Source: Streptomyces sp. CB02980
GTDB taxonomy: Bacteria; Actinomycetota; Actinomycetes; Streptomycetales; Streptomycetaceae
Direction of reading: 5' to 3'
Length of the DNA: 64,000 bases
Assembly (NCBI RefSeq): GCF_014451325.2
Contig: NZ_JACSCH020000004.1
Location: 92,392-156,391, forward strand
The position numbers and the translations under genes are program-made. The notes beneath the pieces are model-generated. The model was not told where the DNA came from. It ran no database searches and saw only the letters and a list, made by a program, of their open reading frames with translations. Below, one piece after another: positions 16,647 through 25,658 of this stretch; position 1 is the stretch's first letter; each line of letters opens with the position of its first letter.

Positions 16647-17792
16647 ATGTCCCCGCCGTCCCCGCCCGCACTCAGCCGTCGCACCCGTACCGTCCGTACC
16701 GTCCGTACCCTCGACCCCACGGTCCTCGCCGTCGGCGGGTACGCCGTGACCCGCCTCATCGGCCTCGCGGTCCTCGCGGTCGCCTCCGCCGTCACCGGCG
16801 AGGACGGGCTGCACCGGCTCAAGGGCCGCTGGGACTCCGTCTGGTACGTGCGGATCGCCGAGAACGGTTACGGGTACCAGGCCACCCTGCCGAACGGCGA
16901 CGTCCACCCCGACCTGGCCTTCTTCCCGCTCCTCCCGGCCCTGGAGCGCGGCCTCTCCACCGTCCTCCCGCTGGACGCGGCCACCGCCGGGCTGCTCGTC
17001 TCCTGGACCGCCGGGCTCGCCGCCGCCTGGGGCGTGTACCGGTGCGGCGAGCACGCCTTCGGAACCCGCGCCGGCATTCTGCTCGCCGTCCTCTGGGGCG
17101 TGTACCCGACCGCGTTCGTCCAGTCGATGGCGTACACGGAGACGCTGTTCACGGCCTTCGCCGCCTGGTCGCTGTACGCGGTCCTGCGCGGGCGCTGGAT
17201 CCTGGCCGGCGCCCTGTGCGTGGCCGCCGGGCTCACCCGGCCGACGGCCGTCGCCCTGATCGCCGCCCTCGGGATCACCGCGCTCGTCACGCTCGTACGG
17301 GAGCGTCGGCTGCCCCTGCGGACGGTGGCCGGGGTCCTGATCGCGCCGCTCGGCTGGCTCGCGTACATCGCGTACGTCGGTGTCCGGCAGGACAGTGCGA
17401 CCGCCTACTTCGACGTCCAGGCCGCCTGGGGCAACTCCATCGACGGCGGTGTCGCCCTCGTCCGGTTCATCGCCGGTCTGCCGTGGCCCGCCGCCCTCGG
17501 CCTCTGCGCGGCGCTCGCGCTGCTCGGCTGGCTGGTCGCCCTCTGCGTGCGGCAGCGGCAGCCGCTGCCCCTGCTCGTCTACACGATCGGCGTCGTGTTC
17601 GTCTCGCTCGTCGGCGCCGCGTACTTCGGCTCCCGGCCGCGGCTGATGATGCCCGCGTTCGGGCTGCTGCTCCCGCCCGCCGTGGCTCTCGCGCGGCTCC
17701 GCGTCCGGACCGCCGTGCCGGTCCTCGCCGGGCTCGCCCTCGCCTCCGCCGTGTACGGGGCCCTCACCCTGCTGGGGTCGGGCCCGCCGTGA
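16647..17792 (+). CDS. PIG-V-like membrane mannosyltransferase
   Basis: About 381 aa with about nine hydrophobic helices. The loop after the first helix reads KGRWDSVWYVRIAENGY, the RWDxxWY signature of PIG-V/GPI-mannosyltransferase-like GT-C enzymes with its catalytic Asp, and a second hallmark, FFPLLPALER, follows. In actinobacteria such enzymes use polyprenyl-phosphate sugars at the outer face of the membrane for lipid or protein glycosylation; the acceptor is unknown. The ATG at 16647 is just behind the tandem repeat. Its 3' end overlaps the opposing DUF192 gene by 29 nt. Confidence 0.85.
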   Translation: MSPPSPPALSRRTRTVRTVRTLDPTVLAVGGYAVTRLIGLAVLAVASAVTGEDGLHRLKGRWDSVWYVRIAENGYGYQATLPNGDVHPDLAFFPLLPALERGLSTVLPLDAATAGLLVSWTAGLAAAWGVYRCGEHAFGTRAGILLAVLWGVYPTAFVQSMAYTETLFTAFAAWSLYAVLRGRWILAGALCVAAGLTRPTAVALIAALGITALVTLVRERRLPLRTVAGVLIAPLGWLAYIAYVGVRQDSATAYFDVQAAWGNSIDGGVALVRFIAGLPWPAALGLCAALALLGWLVALCVRQRQPLPLLVYTIGVVFVSLVGAAYFGSRPRLMMPAFGLLLPPAVALARLRVRTAVPVLAGLALASAVYGALTLLGSGPP

Positions 17793-18171
17793 GGTCCCCG
17801 GCCGGGTTCCCGGGTCCGGGGCCCGTCTCCACGCGTACGCGTACTCCCGGCCGCAGCCCCCAGCCGGCCATCGCGCCGGCCTCCGCCTCCAGGACGTGCC
17901 GGCCCCGCGGCCGGATCATGCCGAGCCTTCCCGGTCGCATCGTGACGACGGAGCGGACCGTGAACGAGCGGTCCAGGTAGGCCACGTCGATCGCGAACCG
18001 CATCCCGAAGGTGTGCACGCTGTTCGTCCGGACGATGAGCATCGCCCCCGCGATCCCGTCCCGTCCGAGCAGCCCCCGCCGTCGCGCGCGGTACGAGGCC
18101 GCCACCTCCAGCGGCACCTCCCGGACCGCGTCGGTCGCCAGCGTCCCCGTCCCGTCCGCCCATTTCCCCAT
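17764..18171 (-). CDS. DUF192 family protein
   Basis: About 135 aa. The DUF192 core is clear: RRRGLLGRDGI, then TNSVHTFGMRFAIDVAYLD, VVTMRPGRLG and a small-residue turn AVLEAEAG-like (here HVLEAEAGAMAGWGL). The fold is a small beta-barrel of unknown biochemical role. No signal peptide is visible, unlike many Gram-negative members. It is tail-to-tail with the mannosyltransferase gene (29-nt overlap) and head-to-head with the prepilin peptidase gene, 41 nt away, so the two likely share a short divergent promoter region. Confidence 0.88.
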   Translation of the reverse strand: MGKWADGTGTLATDAVREVPLEVAASYRARRRGLLGRDGIAGAMLIVRTNSVHTFGMRFAIDVAYLDRSFTVRSVVTMRPGRLGMIRPRGRHVLEAEAGAMAGWGLRPGVRVRVETGPGPGNPAGDLTAGPTPAG

Positions 18172-18212
18172 GTGCCAGACCGTAGCGGCCCGCCGACCCT
18201 AGGGTCGGCTCC

Positions 18213-18950
18213 GTGTACGTCACGACGATCACCCTCGCCGCCCTCTGGGGCGCCGCCGTCGGGCTGCTCGTGCCGCGCGCCGCGTACCGGCTCTCCGTGG
18301 CCTTCGAGGAGCCGTGGCGGGACCGCTGCCCCGTCGGCCACGTGCTCGTGGGGCCCGCGCGCGGCTGGCTCGGCGGCCCGGGGCGGCAGGACTGCGCGAC
18401 GACCGGAAGCCCGCGCGCGGCACCGCTGCTCACGGCCTCCGTCTGTGCCGTGCTGGCCGCCGCCGCCGGCGGGCCCCGGCCCGAGCTTGCGGTCTGGCTG
18501 CTCGGCGCGCCCTTCGCCGTTCTCCTGGCCACCGTCGACGCGCGCGTGCACCGGCTTCCGGACGCTCTCACCCTGCCGCTGGCCGCCGCGGTGCCGCTGC
18601 TCCTCGGTGTCGCCGAGCTCCTGCCGTACGACGCGGGCTCCTGGCTCCACGCGCTGCTGGGCGCGCTCGCGCTCGGCGGGGCCTATCTGGTGCTCCATCT
18701 GATCAACCCGGGCCAGCTCGGTCTGGGCGACGTCAAGCTGGCACTGCCGCTCGGCGCGGCCCTCGGCTGGTACGGCTGGGGCGTGCTCTTCGCCGGGGCG
18801 TTCGCCGGGTTCCTGCTCGGCGCGGTGTACGGCCTCGGGCTCGTCGCCCTGCGTCGCGCCGACCGTTCCTCGGCGATCCCCTTCGGCCCGTTCATGCTCG
18901 CGGGCGGGCTGCTGGGGCTTCTGCTCGGCGCGTTCACCGCGCTTCCGTGA
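18213..18950 (+). CDS. tadV: A24-family prepilin peptidase
   Basis: About 245 aa from a GTG, with about six membrane helices. The two catalytic aspartates are in VDARVHRLPD (about residue 111) and the LGLGDVKLA motif (GxGD type, about 170). An N-terminal CPVGH region lacks the paired CxxC zinc site of full-length PilD, so methyltransferase activity is doubtful. It should process the Flp pilin and TadE pseudopilins encoded 7-11 kb away, since no other prepilin peptidase is seen in the Tad locus. The tadV symbol is by function, not proven orthology. Confidence 0.9.
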   Translation: MYVTTITLAALWGAAVGLLVPRAAYRLSVAFEEPWRDRCPVGHVLVGPARGWLGGPGRQDCATTGSPRAAPLLTASVCAVLAAAAGGPRPELAVWLLGAPFAVLLATVDARVHRLPDALTLPLAAAVPLLLGVAELLPYDAGSWLHALLGALALGGAYLVLHLINPGQLGLGDVKLALPLGAALGWYGWGVLFAGAFAGFLLGAVYGLGLVALRRADRSSAIPFGPFMLAGGLLGLLLGAFTALP

Positions 18951-19359
18951 ACCCCGTGCCCGCCGGTCACCGGCCTGTCGCCCGCCGTGACGGCATCGGC
19001 CCGCTGCCCCGTGCGTCCGGGTCCTGACCTGCCGGAAAACCGTCCCTGGCGGCTGCCCCCGTCAACGTGGCGCCCGGCCCGGACGGTCCCTCTTGGGAGG
19101 GACGGAAGTCCGCCGCCGCGCCGGGGCGCAAACCCGCCACAGGGCCCTGGACCCCTTGTCCCGACTGGGATCCGGCGAATTCGCCGAGGATCGTTCGGCG
19201 TACGTGGCGCGCAACTCGACTAACGAAGGGTTATGGTGGAAACCCCCCCTCGGGCCGGTCCGTATCCCCCCCCACGGACCGGCCCGTTTTTCTTTCCCGG
19301 ATCCCGCCAGGGCCTGCCCCGGATCCCCTCAGAGCCTGCCCCCGGTCACTCCGGGCGCG
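18951..19359. other. 409-nt gene-free stretch
   Basis: No credible reading frame. It contains a strong U-tract terminator at its right part (19251-19291) and small hairpins upstream, such as GGTCCCTC-TTGG-GAGGGAC near 19085-19103. The terminator is about 300 nt beyond the prepilin peptidase stop and could end either a long 3' UTR or an independent small RNA. Confidence 0.5.
19251..19291 (+). terminator. strong intrinsic terminator with U-tract
   Basis: CGGGCCGGTCCGT (19251-19263) pairs perfectly with 19274-19286 over a C-rich 10-nt loop and is followed by TTTTTCTTT. A U-tract this clear is rare elsewhere in the window. Confidence 0.9.
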
Positions 19360-20397
19360 TCAGCCCCGGCCGGCCCAGATGTTCGTGCCCTGGGTGTCCA
19401 CGGCGAACGAGTCGATCTCCACCAGCTCGTCGGCGGTCAGCGGCGCGGCCGTGAGGGCCGCCACGTTCTCCTCCAGCTGGGCGACGCTGGACGCGCCGAT
19501 CAGCGCCGAGGTCATCCGCGCGTCGCGCAGCACCCACGACAGCGCCAGCTGCGCCAGCGACTGCCCGCGCCGGCCCGCGATGTCCGCGAGACCGCGCAGC
19601 CGCCGCAGCACCTCGTCGGAGAGCAGGTTCGGGTCGAGGGACTTGCCCTGGGTGGCCCGCGAGCCCTCCGGGATGCCCTTCAGGTACTTGTCGGTGAGCA
19701 GCCCCTGCGCCAGCGGCACGAAGGAGATGCAGCCCATGCCGGCCGCCTCCAGCGTGTCGAGGAGACCGTCCTCCTCGGTCCAGCGGTTGATCATCGAGTA
19801 CGAGGGCTGGTGGATGAGGGCCGGGACACCCATCTCCCGCAGGATCCGCGCGGCCTCGGCGGTCTGCTCGCTGGTGTACGAGGAGACACCCACGTACAGC
19901 GCCTTGCCCTGCTGGACGGCGGAGGCCAGGGCCCCCATCGTCTCCTCCAGCGGGGTGTGCGGGTCGAAGCGGTGCGAGTAGAAGATGTCGACGTAGTCGA
20001 GGCCCATCCGGTTCAGGGAGGCGTCGAGCGAGGACAGCAGGTACTTGCGGGAGCCCCACTCGCCGTACGGGCCGGGGTGCATCTCGTACCCGGCCTTGGT
20101 GGAGATGATCAGCTCGTCGCGGTAGGGCGCGAAGTCCTGGGCGAAGAGCTTGCCGAAGTTCAGCTCGGCGGAGCCGGGCGGCGGCCCGTAGTTGTTCGCC
20201 AGGTCGAAGTGGGTGACGCCGAGGTCGAAGGCGCGGCGCAGGATCGCGCGCTGGGTGTCGAGCGCGCGGTCGTCGCCGAAGTTGTGCCAGAGGCCGAGGG
20301 AGATCGCGGGAAGCTTGAGGCCGCTGCGGCCCGAGCGGCGGTACTCCATGGAGTCATAGCGGTCCGCGGAGGCGCGGTACAGGGGGGAATCAGTCAC
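19360..20397 (-). CDS. aldo/keto reductase, YghZ/Kv-beta-like (L-glyceraldehyde 3-phosphate reductase group)
   Basis: About 345 aa from the GTG at 20397. AKR hallmarks: THFDLANNYG (catalytic Asp and Tyr), ISTKAGY (Lys), YSHRFDP (His position) and a C-terminal NADPH-binding part with GASSVAQLEENVAAL. The SPLYRASADRYDSMEYRR N-terminus and GTGYE-like WHNFGDD loop match the YghZ branch, which reduces L-glyceraldehyde 3-phosphate and related aldehydes with NADPH. A TIM barrel in the cytosol. It faces the uppS gene, with 128 nt of shared upstream DNA. Confidence 0.9.
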   Translation of the reverse strand: MTDSPLYRASADRYDSMEYRRSGRSGLKLPAISLGLWHNFGDDRALDTQRAILRRAFDLGVTHFDLANNYGPPPGSAELNFGKLFAQDFAPYRDELIISTKAGYEMHPGPYGEWGSRKYLLSSLDASLNRMGLDYVDIFYSHRFDPHTPLEETMGALASAVQQGKALYVGVSSYTSEQTAEAARILREMGVPALIHQPSYSMINRWTEEDGLLDTLEAAGMGCISFVPLAQGLLTDKYLKGIPEGSRATQGKSLDPNLLSDEVLRRLRGLADIAGRRGQSLAQLALSWVLRDARMTSALIGASSVAQLEENVAALTAAPLTADELVEIDSFAVDTQGTNIWAGRG

Positions 20398-20525
20398 GTA
20401 TCTCTGCTTATCACGGACTTGTGACAGTCCCGGGCTGGGAGCCTGTCGCCCGTCCGCAGTAGTGTGGCGGCTTGCGGACCGCCGCGGCACGGCGGGCCTG
20501 CCGCTGCATGGAGAGGTAAAGAACA

Positions 20526-21287
20526 GTGAACCTGCGCGACCTGGTGTACGGGCTCTACGCACGCCGGGTGGAAGGCCGCCTCGACCATGCCCAGGTGCCC
20601 AAGCACATCGGGGTCATCCTCGACGGGAACCGCCGCTGGGCCAAGGCCTCCGGCGGGACGCCCGAGCAGGGCCACAAGGCGGGCGCGGACAAGATCCAGG
20701 AGCTGCTCGGCTGGTGCGCCGAGACCGACGTCGAGGTCGTCACGCTCTGGATGCTCTCCACGGACAACCTGAACCGGCCCGAGGAGCAGCTCGTCCCGCT
20801 GCTCGGCATCATCGAGAACGCCGTGCGGGCGCTCGCCGCGGACGGCCGCTGGCGCGTCAACCACGTCGGCACGATGGACCTGCTGCCCGCCCGTACGCAG
20901 TCGGTGCTCAAGGAGGCCGAGCAGGCCACCCACGACAACACGGGGATACTCGTGAACGTGGCCGTGGGCTACGGCGGCCGGCAGGAGATCGCGGACGCGG
21001 TCCGCTCGCTGCTCCTGGAGCACGCGTCGCGCGGCACGAGCTTCGAGGAGCTCGCCGAGATCGTCGACGTCGAGCACATCTCGGAGCACCTCTACACGCG
21101 GGGTCAGCCCGACCCGGACCTGGTGATCCGCACCAGCGGCGAGCAGCGGCTGTCCGGATTCATGCTGTGGCAGAGCGCCCATTCCGAGTACTACTTCTGT
21201 GAAGTGCACTGGCCGGCCTTCCGCAAGGTCGACTTCCTGCGGGCGCTGCGCGACTACGCCGCCCGGCACCGGCGTTACGGAACCTGA
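20526..21287 (+). CDS. uppS: cis-isoprenyl diphosphate synthase (UppS family)
   Basis: About 253 aa from a GTG with GAGAGG upstream. The start of the domain reads HIGVILDGNRRWAK, with the Mg-binding Asp33, then LWMLSTDNLNRP, and the C-terminal RTSGEQRLSGFMLWQ and EYYFCEVHWPAF motifs of cis-prenyltransferases. It elongates allylic diphosphates with isopentenyl diphosphate to make the lipid carrier for cell wall or, in the short-chain branch (Rv1086-like), Z,E-farnesyl diphosphate. The N-terminus resembles that shorter-chain branch, but product length cannot be read from sequence alone. Confidence 0.93.
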   Translation: MNLRDLVYGLYARRVEGRLDHAQVPKHIGVILDGNRRWAKASGGTPEQGHKAGADKIQELLGWCAETDVEVVTLWMLSTDNLNRPEEQLVPLLGIIENAVRALAADGRWRVNHVGTMDLLPARTQSVLKEAEQATHDNTGILVNVAVGYGGRQEIADAVRSLLLEHASRGTSFEELAEIVDVEHISEHLYTRGQPDPDLVIRTSGEQRLSGFMLWQSAHSEYYFCEVHWPAFRKVDFLRALRDYAARHRRYGT

Positions 21288-21302
21288 TCCCCGGACATGG
21301 AC

Positions 21303-21326
21303 GGTCCCCGGAGCACCCCGGGGACC
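21303..21326 (+). terminator. GC hairpin after uppS
   Basis: GGTCCCCGG (21303-21311) pairs with CCGGGGACC (21318-21326). It starts 15 nt past the uppS stop, without U-tract. Confidence 0.7.
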
Positions 21327-21345
21327 TGATCGGAACCGATCACCT

Positions 21346-21380
21346 CGTGTTCACGAACACGTCGTCATATGCCATGGCAT
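21346..21380. promoter_or_regulatory. two adjacent perfect palindromes upstream of the phoH-like gene
   Basis: CGTGTTC-AC-GAACACG (21346-21361) and ATGCCATGGCAT (21369-21380) are 7 nt apart, about 230 nt before the phoH-like start. Both look like dimer operator sites. The rest of 21381-21604 has no convincing gene and is presumably a long leader. Confidence 0.45.
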
Positions 21381-21604
21381 GGCAGAGCCTGTTAGAGGGC
21401 ATATCCCTGGTGAAGTGAGCGGCACGGAGACCGCCACCCGGGAGGCCCCTTGCACCAGGACGACCGTGCGGGACACGTACGGGAGAAGCGGAGGGCCGTG
21501 GTTCGGCCCATGCACGGCGGCCCGAACCCGGTCCCATTCCGCAGCGACACCGGTTCCGTCGCACCCCGACCTCACAGGGGTCTTCCGAGGGGGTCTGTCC
21601 TTCC

Positions 21605-22930
21605 GTGGTGACCAGCACGAAGCGCCGCCTTTCCGACCGGCGCACCTATGTTCTCGACACCAGCGTCCTGCTGGCCGACCCCAACGCCATGTCGCGCTTC
21701 GAGGAGCACGAGGTAGTGCTCCCGATCGTCGTGGTGACGGAGCTCGAGGCCAAGCGGCACCATCCCGAACTCGGGTACTTCGCCCGGCAGGCCCTGCGCC
21801 TCCTGGACGACTTCCGGGTCCGGTACGGGCGCCTGGACGCCCCGCTCCCCATCGGGGAGCTGGGCGGCACCCTGCGTGTCGAACTCAACCATTCCGACCC
21901 CGGCGTACTGCCCGCCGGCTACAGGTTGGGGGACAACGACTCACGGATCCTCGCGGTCGCGCGCAACCTCCAGGCGGAGGGGTACGACGTCACCGTCGTC
22001 TCCAAGGACCTGCCGCTGCGCATCAAGGCCTCGTCGGTCGGACTCCTCGCCGAGGAGTACCGCGCCGAACTGGCCATCACGGACGCCAACGGCTGGACCG
22101 GGATGTCCGAGCTGGCGCTCTCCGGCGAGCAGGTGGACCTGCTCTACAACCAGGAGTCGCTGTACGTGCCGGAGGCCGCCGAGCTTCCGGTCCACACGGG
22201 CCTGGTGCTCCAGTCCGAGCGGGGCAAGGCGCTCGGCCGGATCACCGCCGAGGGGAACGTACGGCTGGTCCGCGGCGACCGGGAGGCCTTCGGGCTCCGC
22301 GGCCGCAGCGCCGAGCAGCGGATCGCGCTGGATCTGCTCCTGGACCCGGACGTCGGCATCATCTCCATGGGCGGCCGGGCCGGCACCGGCAAGTCCGCGC
22401 TCGCGCTCTGCGCGGGCCTGGAGGCGGTCCTGGAGCGCCGTCAGCACCAGAAGGTGATGGTCTTCCGTCCGCTGTACGCGGTCGGCGGCCAGGAGCTCGG
22501 CTACCTGCCGGGCAGCGAGGCGGAGAAGATGAGCCCGTGGGCTCAGGCCGTCTTCGACACGCTGTCCTCGGTCGCGAGCCGTGAGGTGGTGGAGGAGGTC
22601 CTCGGGCGCGGGATGCTGGAGGTCCTGCCGCTCACCCACATCCGGGGCCGTTCGCTCCATGACGCGTTCGTCATCGTGGACGAGGCCCAGTCCCTCGAGC
22701 GGAACGTCCTGCTGACCGTTCTGTCCCGAATCGGGGCGAATTCGCGGGTCGTTCTGACCCACGATGTCGCCCAGCGGGACAACCTCAGGGTCGGCCGGTA
22801 CGACGGAGTCGTCGCCGTGGTCGAGAAACTGAAGGGGCATCCGCTCTTCGCCCATGTCACCCTCACCCGCTCCGAGCGCTCCCAGATCGCGGCGCTCGTG
22901 ACGGAGATGCTGGAGGACGGTCAGATCTGA
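21605..22930 (+). CDS. phoH2: PIN-PhoH family protein (PhoH2-like RNA-directed ATPase)
   Basis: About 441 aa from a GTG. An N-terminal PIN domain (about 12-140) with acidic residues at VLDTSVLL (Asp18), VTELEAK and the GDNDSRIL segment is fused to a PhoH ATPase (about 230-435), with P-loop [11 protein letters not shown] near residue 258 and Walker [12 protein letters not shown] near 355. Family knowledge from mycobacterial PhoH2: a sequence-specific RNA unwinding and cleavage enzyme, sometimes paired with a small upstream antitoxin gene (phoAT). I see no such overlapping partner here. A 317-nt leader separates it from uppS. Confidence 0.92.
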   Translation: MVTSTKRRLSDRRTYVLDTSVLLADPNAMSRFEEHEVVLPIVVVTELEAKRHHPELGYFARQALRLLDDFRVRYGRLDAPLPIGELGGTLRVELNHSDPGVLPAGYRLGDNDSRILAVARNLQAEGYDVTVVSKDLPLRIKASSVGLLAEEYRAELAITDANGWTGMSELALSGEQVDLLYNQESLYVPEAAELPVHTGLVLQSERGKALGRITAEGNVRLVRGDREAFGLRGRSAEQRIALDLLLDPDVGIISMGGRAGTGKSALALCAGLEAVLERRQHQKVMVFRPLYAVGGQELGYLPGSEAEKMSPWAQAVFDTLSSVASREVVEEVLGRGMLEVLPLTHIRGRSLHDAFVIVDEAQSLERNVLLTVLSRIGANSRVVLTHDVAQRDNLRVGRYDGVVAVVEKLKGHPLFAHVTLTRSERSQIAALVTEMLEDGQI

Positions 22931-22937
22931 CCCGATT

Positions 22938-23007
22938 CGTACGTGTCCGTACACGTACGGAAGTTGGCGCCGCCCGGCAGAGCGCAGGAGCTTAGCCGGG
23001 CGGCGCC
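22938..23007 (+). terminator. two hairpins after the phoH-like gene
   Basis: CGTACGTGT (22938-22946) pairs with 22951-22959 over CCGT. A stronger one, GGCGCCGCCCGGC (22966-22978), pairs with 22995-23007. Together they close the phoH-like transcript. 23008-23306 holds no clear gene and is the upstream region of the SLT-type gene. Confidence 0.75.
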
Positions 23008-23306
23008 CCCATGTCCGCCCAATCTTCGAAAACACCTGCCCCCACCCAGGTGTGAGCTTTCACACGCAACGCAGAATTGCCTTGCGGTGTCGCCGTCCGG
23101 CAAAGTCTTGCTTCCGTCAGGCCCCGCATACGGCACCCGTGCACCTTCAGGCGCACAAGCACCACATAACTCCACAGCCGTTCGCCGTATGCCGCCCACA
23201 GCACCACGGGCCCGTGTCTTCTGTGACCGTGTACGTCGGAGACCAGCGCCAGGGGCACGATTTCGGCCGCGTGGTCACCTGTGCGGGCGTGCTGGAAGGA
23301 AACCGT

Positions 23307-24017
23307 GTGAGCCGGATCTCGGTCCGGGGATTCGCGGTGGCTTCGGCCACTGCGGTCACCACCGTCGGCGCCGTCATGGGCGTTGCGTCGGGTAACGCCG
23401 CTCAGTCCTCGGACGACAACTTCGAGGCCACCGCGGCCGACACCACGCTGCTCGCGGACATTCCCGTGGGCGAACAGGCCCAGGTACAGGTCTCGTCCCT
23501 CTCGGAGCAGGCCGACGTCCAGGCCGCCGCTGCCGACTCCGTCGCCAAGAAGTCCGCGGAGGAGACGGCTCGTCTCCGCGCCGCAAAGGACGCCGAGGCG
23601 AAGAAGGAGGCGGCCGACAAGGCCGCCGCCGAGGAGAAGGCCGAGAAGGAGCGCAAGGAGGCCGAGGAGCGCGCCAGTCGTTCCGCTGTCCGCGACGCCT
23701 CGTCCTTCAGCGCGCAGGGCTCGTACTCCGTCTCCGAGGTCAAGGCGATCGCCCGCCAGATGGTCCCGGCCTCGCAGTTCCAGTGCTTCAGCAACATCGT
23801 GGACCACGAGTCCACCTGGAACTACAAGGCCGTCAACCAGGGTTCGGGGGCCTACGGTCTCGTCCAGGCGCTGCCGGGCAACAAGATGGCCAGCGCGGGC
23901 GCCGACTGGCAGACCAACCCGGCCACCCAGATCAAGTGGGGCCTCAACTACATGAACGACCGCTACGGCAGCCCGTGTGGCGCCTGGTCGTTCTGGCTGT
24001 CCCACCGCTGGTACTAG
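23307..24017 (+). CDS. secreted lysozyme-like/SLT-domain protein with coiled coil
   Basis: About 236 aa from the GTG at 23307 (GGAAGGAAACC upstream). A signal peptide (about 1-33, ending SGNAAQ), a long charged helix (about 75-125, Lys/Glu/Ala-rich, coiled coil), then a lytic-transglycosylase-like domain (about 150-236) with HESTWNYKAVNQGSGAYGLV, where the Glu is the likely catalytic acid, and a C-terminal FWLSHRWY typical of Streptomyces members. It probably cleaves peptidoglycan glycan strands outside the cell. Family members of this size are often described as aggregation-promoting-factor-like. It has a strong terminator just downstream. Confidence 0.88.
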   Translation: MSRISVRGFAVASATAVTTVGAVMGVASGNAAQSSDDNFEATAADTTLLADIPVGEQAQVQVSSLSEQADVQAAAADSVAKKSAEETARLRAAKDAEAKKEAADKAAAEEKAEKERKEAEERASRSAVRDASSFSAQGSYSVSEVKAIARQMVPASQFQCFSNIVDHESTWNYKAVNQGSGAYGLVQALPGNKMASAGADWQTNPATQIKWGLNYMNDRYGSPCGAWSFWLSHRWY

Positions 24018-24040
24018 TACGGCGTGCTCAACCTCGGGGA

Positions 24041-24073
24041 GCCCCTCACCGTCCTACGGTGAGGGGCTTCTTG
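24041..24073 (+). terminator. intrinsic terminator after the SLT-type gene
   Basis: AGCCCCTCACCGT (24041-24053) pairs perfectly with 24057-24069 over a 3-nt loop, followed by TTCTT. Confidence 0.9.
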
Positions 24074-24155
24074 CGTGTAGTTTCGAAGGTCCACGGCCTC
24101 CGGGGGGAACGGTGGGGAAACGGTGGGAAAGAGCGAGCGGGGGATGAGGAAAGCG

Positions 24156-25658
24156 ATGTCGAGAGTGCCAGGGTGGCTGGGACGGCTGGGCGCGGGCCTG
24201 AGCCGCATGGGTGAGCGCCTCGACGAGCGCCGGGCCGAGGCGGAGCGTGGGGACCCGCTCGACCCGTCGTACGAGGACCCGCAGGAGCGGCGCCCGGCCG
24301 ACGCGGCCCCCGCTGCCGGGGGCGTGAACGGAACCGGTACCGGAGTCGCGGCCGGTACCGGAGCGGTCGCCGTCGCCGTGCCCGCCCGCCCCGACGTGGA
24401 CCCGGACACCGCCCCACCCCTCCCGGAGTCGGCCGCCGGCCCGGCCGGCGAGCCCGGCCGCTCCGTCCCCGCACCCCCCTCGTACGCACCGGCCGTCGCC
24501 GCCCGGCCCGACCCCGCCGCCGCGATCCCGTGGGGCATGCGGGTGGCCGCCGAGGCGAGTTGGCGCCTGCTCGTCTTCGCCGGCACCGTCTGGGTGCTGA
24601 TGAAGGTGATCAGCTCCGTCCAGCTGGTCGTCCTCGCGTTCGTCGCCGCGCTCCTCATCACCGCCCTGCTCCAGCCCACCGTGGCCATGCTGCGCAGGAG
24701 GGGCCTGCCGCGCGGGCTCGCCACCGCCGTCACCGCCGTCTCCGGCTTCGTCGTGATGGGTCTGGTCGGCTGGTTCGTGGTCTGGCAGGTGATGGACAAC
24801 ATCGACAACCTGACCGATCGCGTCAAGGACGGCATCGAGGAGCTCAAGCGCTGGGCCCTCGACAGCCCGTTCCATGTGACCGAGCGCCAGATCAACGACA
24901 TCGCGAAGAACCTCAGCGACACCATCGGCGCCAACGCCGAGCAGATCACCTCCGTCGGACTGCAGGGCGTCGCCGTCTTCGTCGAGGCGATGACCGGCAT
25001 CCTGCTCGCCATGTTCTCGACGCTCTTCCTGCTGTACGACGGGAAGAAGGTCTGGGAGTGGACGCTCAAGCTGGTCCCCGCCCAGGCCCGGCCCGGCGTC
25101 GCGGGCGCGGGCCCGCGCGCCTGGCGCACCCTCACCGCCTACGTGCGGGGCACGGTGCTCGTCGCCCTGATCGACGCCGTCTTCATCGGCCTCGGCCTCT
25201 GGTTCCTCGACGTGCCGATGGCCGTGCCGCTCGCCGTCTTCATCTTCCTCTTCGCCTTCATCCCGCTCGTCGGCGCGGTCGTCTCCGGCGCCCTCGCGGT
25301 CGTCGTCGCCCTCGTGACCAACGGGCCGTTCACCGCGCTCATGGTGCTGGTCGTCGTCCTCGCCGTACAGCAGATCGAGGGCCATGTGCTCCAGCCCTTC
25401 ATCCTCGGACGCGCGGTGCGGGTCCATCCGCTGGCCGTCGTCCTCGCGGTCGCGGCCGGCGGCCTGACCGCCGGCATCGGCGGCGCCGTGGTAGCGGTCC
25501 CCCTGGTCGCCGTCGTCAACACGGTGGTCGGGTACCTTCGCGCGTACAGCACGGAGCAGGCGCTGCGCAGCGCGCCGGAACCTCGTGGGGCGACCGCCTA
25601 CGAGGTCGCGCCGACCCCGGCCCCCGGCACGCTCGCGGCCAAGGGGGAGACCACGTGA
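24156..25658 (+). CDS. AI-2E family transporter (PerM-like membrane protein)
   Basis: About 500 aa from the ATG at 24156, chosen for the GAGGAAAG just upstream; GTG 24123 and ATG 24144 are in-frame alternatives. A Pro/Ala-rich cytoplasmic N-terminus (about 1-125) precedes the AI-2E/PerM core: paired helices from about 138, an amphipathic region (about 200-265), and the GLWFLDVP, FIFLFAFIPLVG and QQIEGHVLQPFILGR signatures near 330-425. Members are proposed exporters or Na+/H+-type antiporters; substrates are mostly unknown. Its stop overlaps the next gene's GTG (GTGA), so the two are coupled. Confidence 0.85.
   Translation: MSRVPGWLGRLGAGLSRMGERLDERRAEAERGDPLDPSYEDPQERRPADAAPAAGGVNGTGTGVAAGTGAVAVAVPARPDVDPDTAPPLPESAAGPAGEPGRSVPAPPSYAPAVAARPDPAAAIPWGMRVAAEASWRLLVFAGTVWVLMKVISSVQLVVLAFVAALLITALLQPTVAMLRRRGLPRGLATAVTAVSGFVVMGLVGWFVVWQVMDNIDNLTDRVKDGIEELKRWALDSPFHVTERQINDIAKNLSDTIGANAEQITSVGLQGVAVFVEAMTGILLAMFSTLFLLYDGKKVWEWTLKLVPAQARPGVAGAGPRAWRTLTAYVRGTVLVALIDAVFIGLGLWFLDVPMAVPLAVFIFLFAFIPLVGAVVSGALAVVVALVTNGPFTALMVLVVVLAVQQIEGHVLQPFILGRAVRVHPLAVVLAVAAGGLTAGIGGAVVAVPLVAVVNTVVGYLRAYSTEQALRSAPEPRGATAYEVAPTPAPGTLAAKGETT

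Noticed and set aside
21346..21361. LexA/SOS box
   Set aside because: The actinobacterial box is GAAC-N4-GTTC; here the halves are GTTC-N2-GAAC, the inverse order and wrong spacing.
23008..23306. c-di-AMP (ydaO-type) riboswitch before the SLT-type gene
   Set aside because: Streptomyces wall-hydrolase genes often have one, but I could not find its conserved motifs in this leader.
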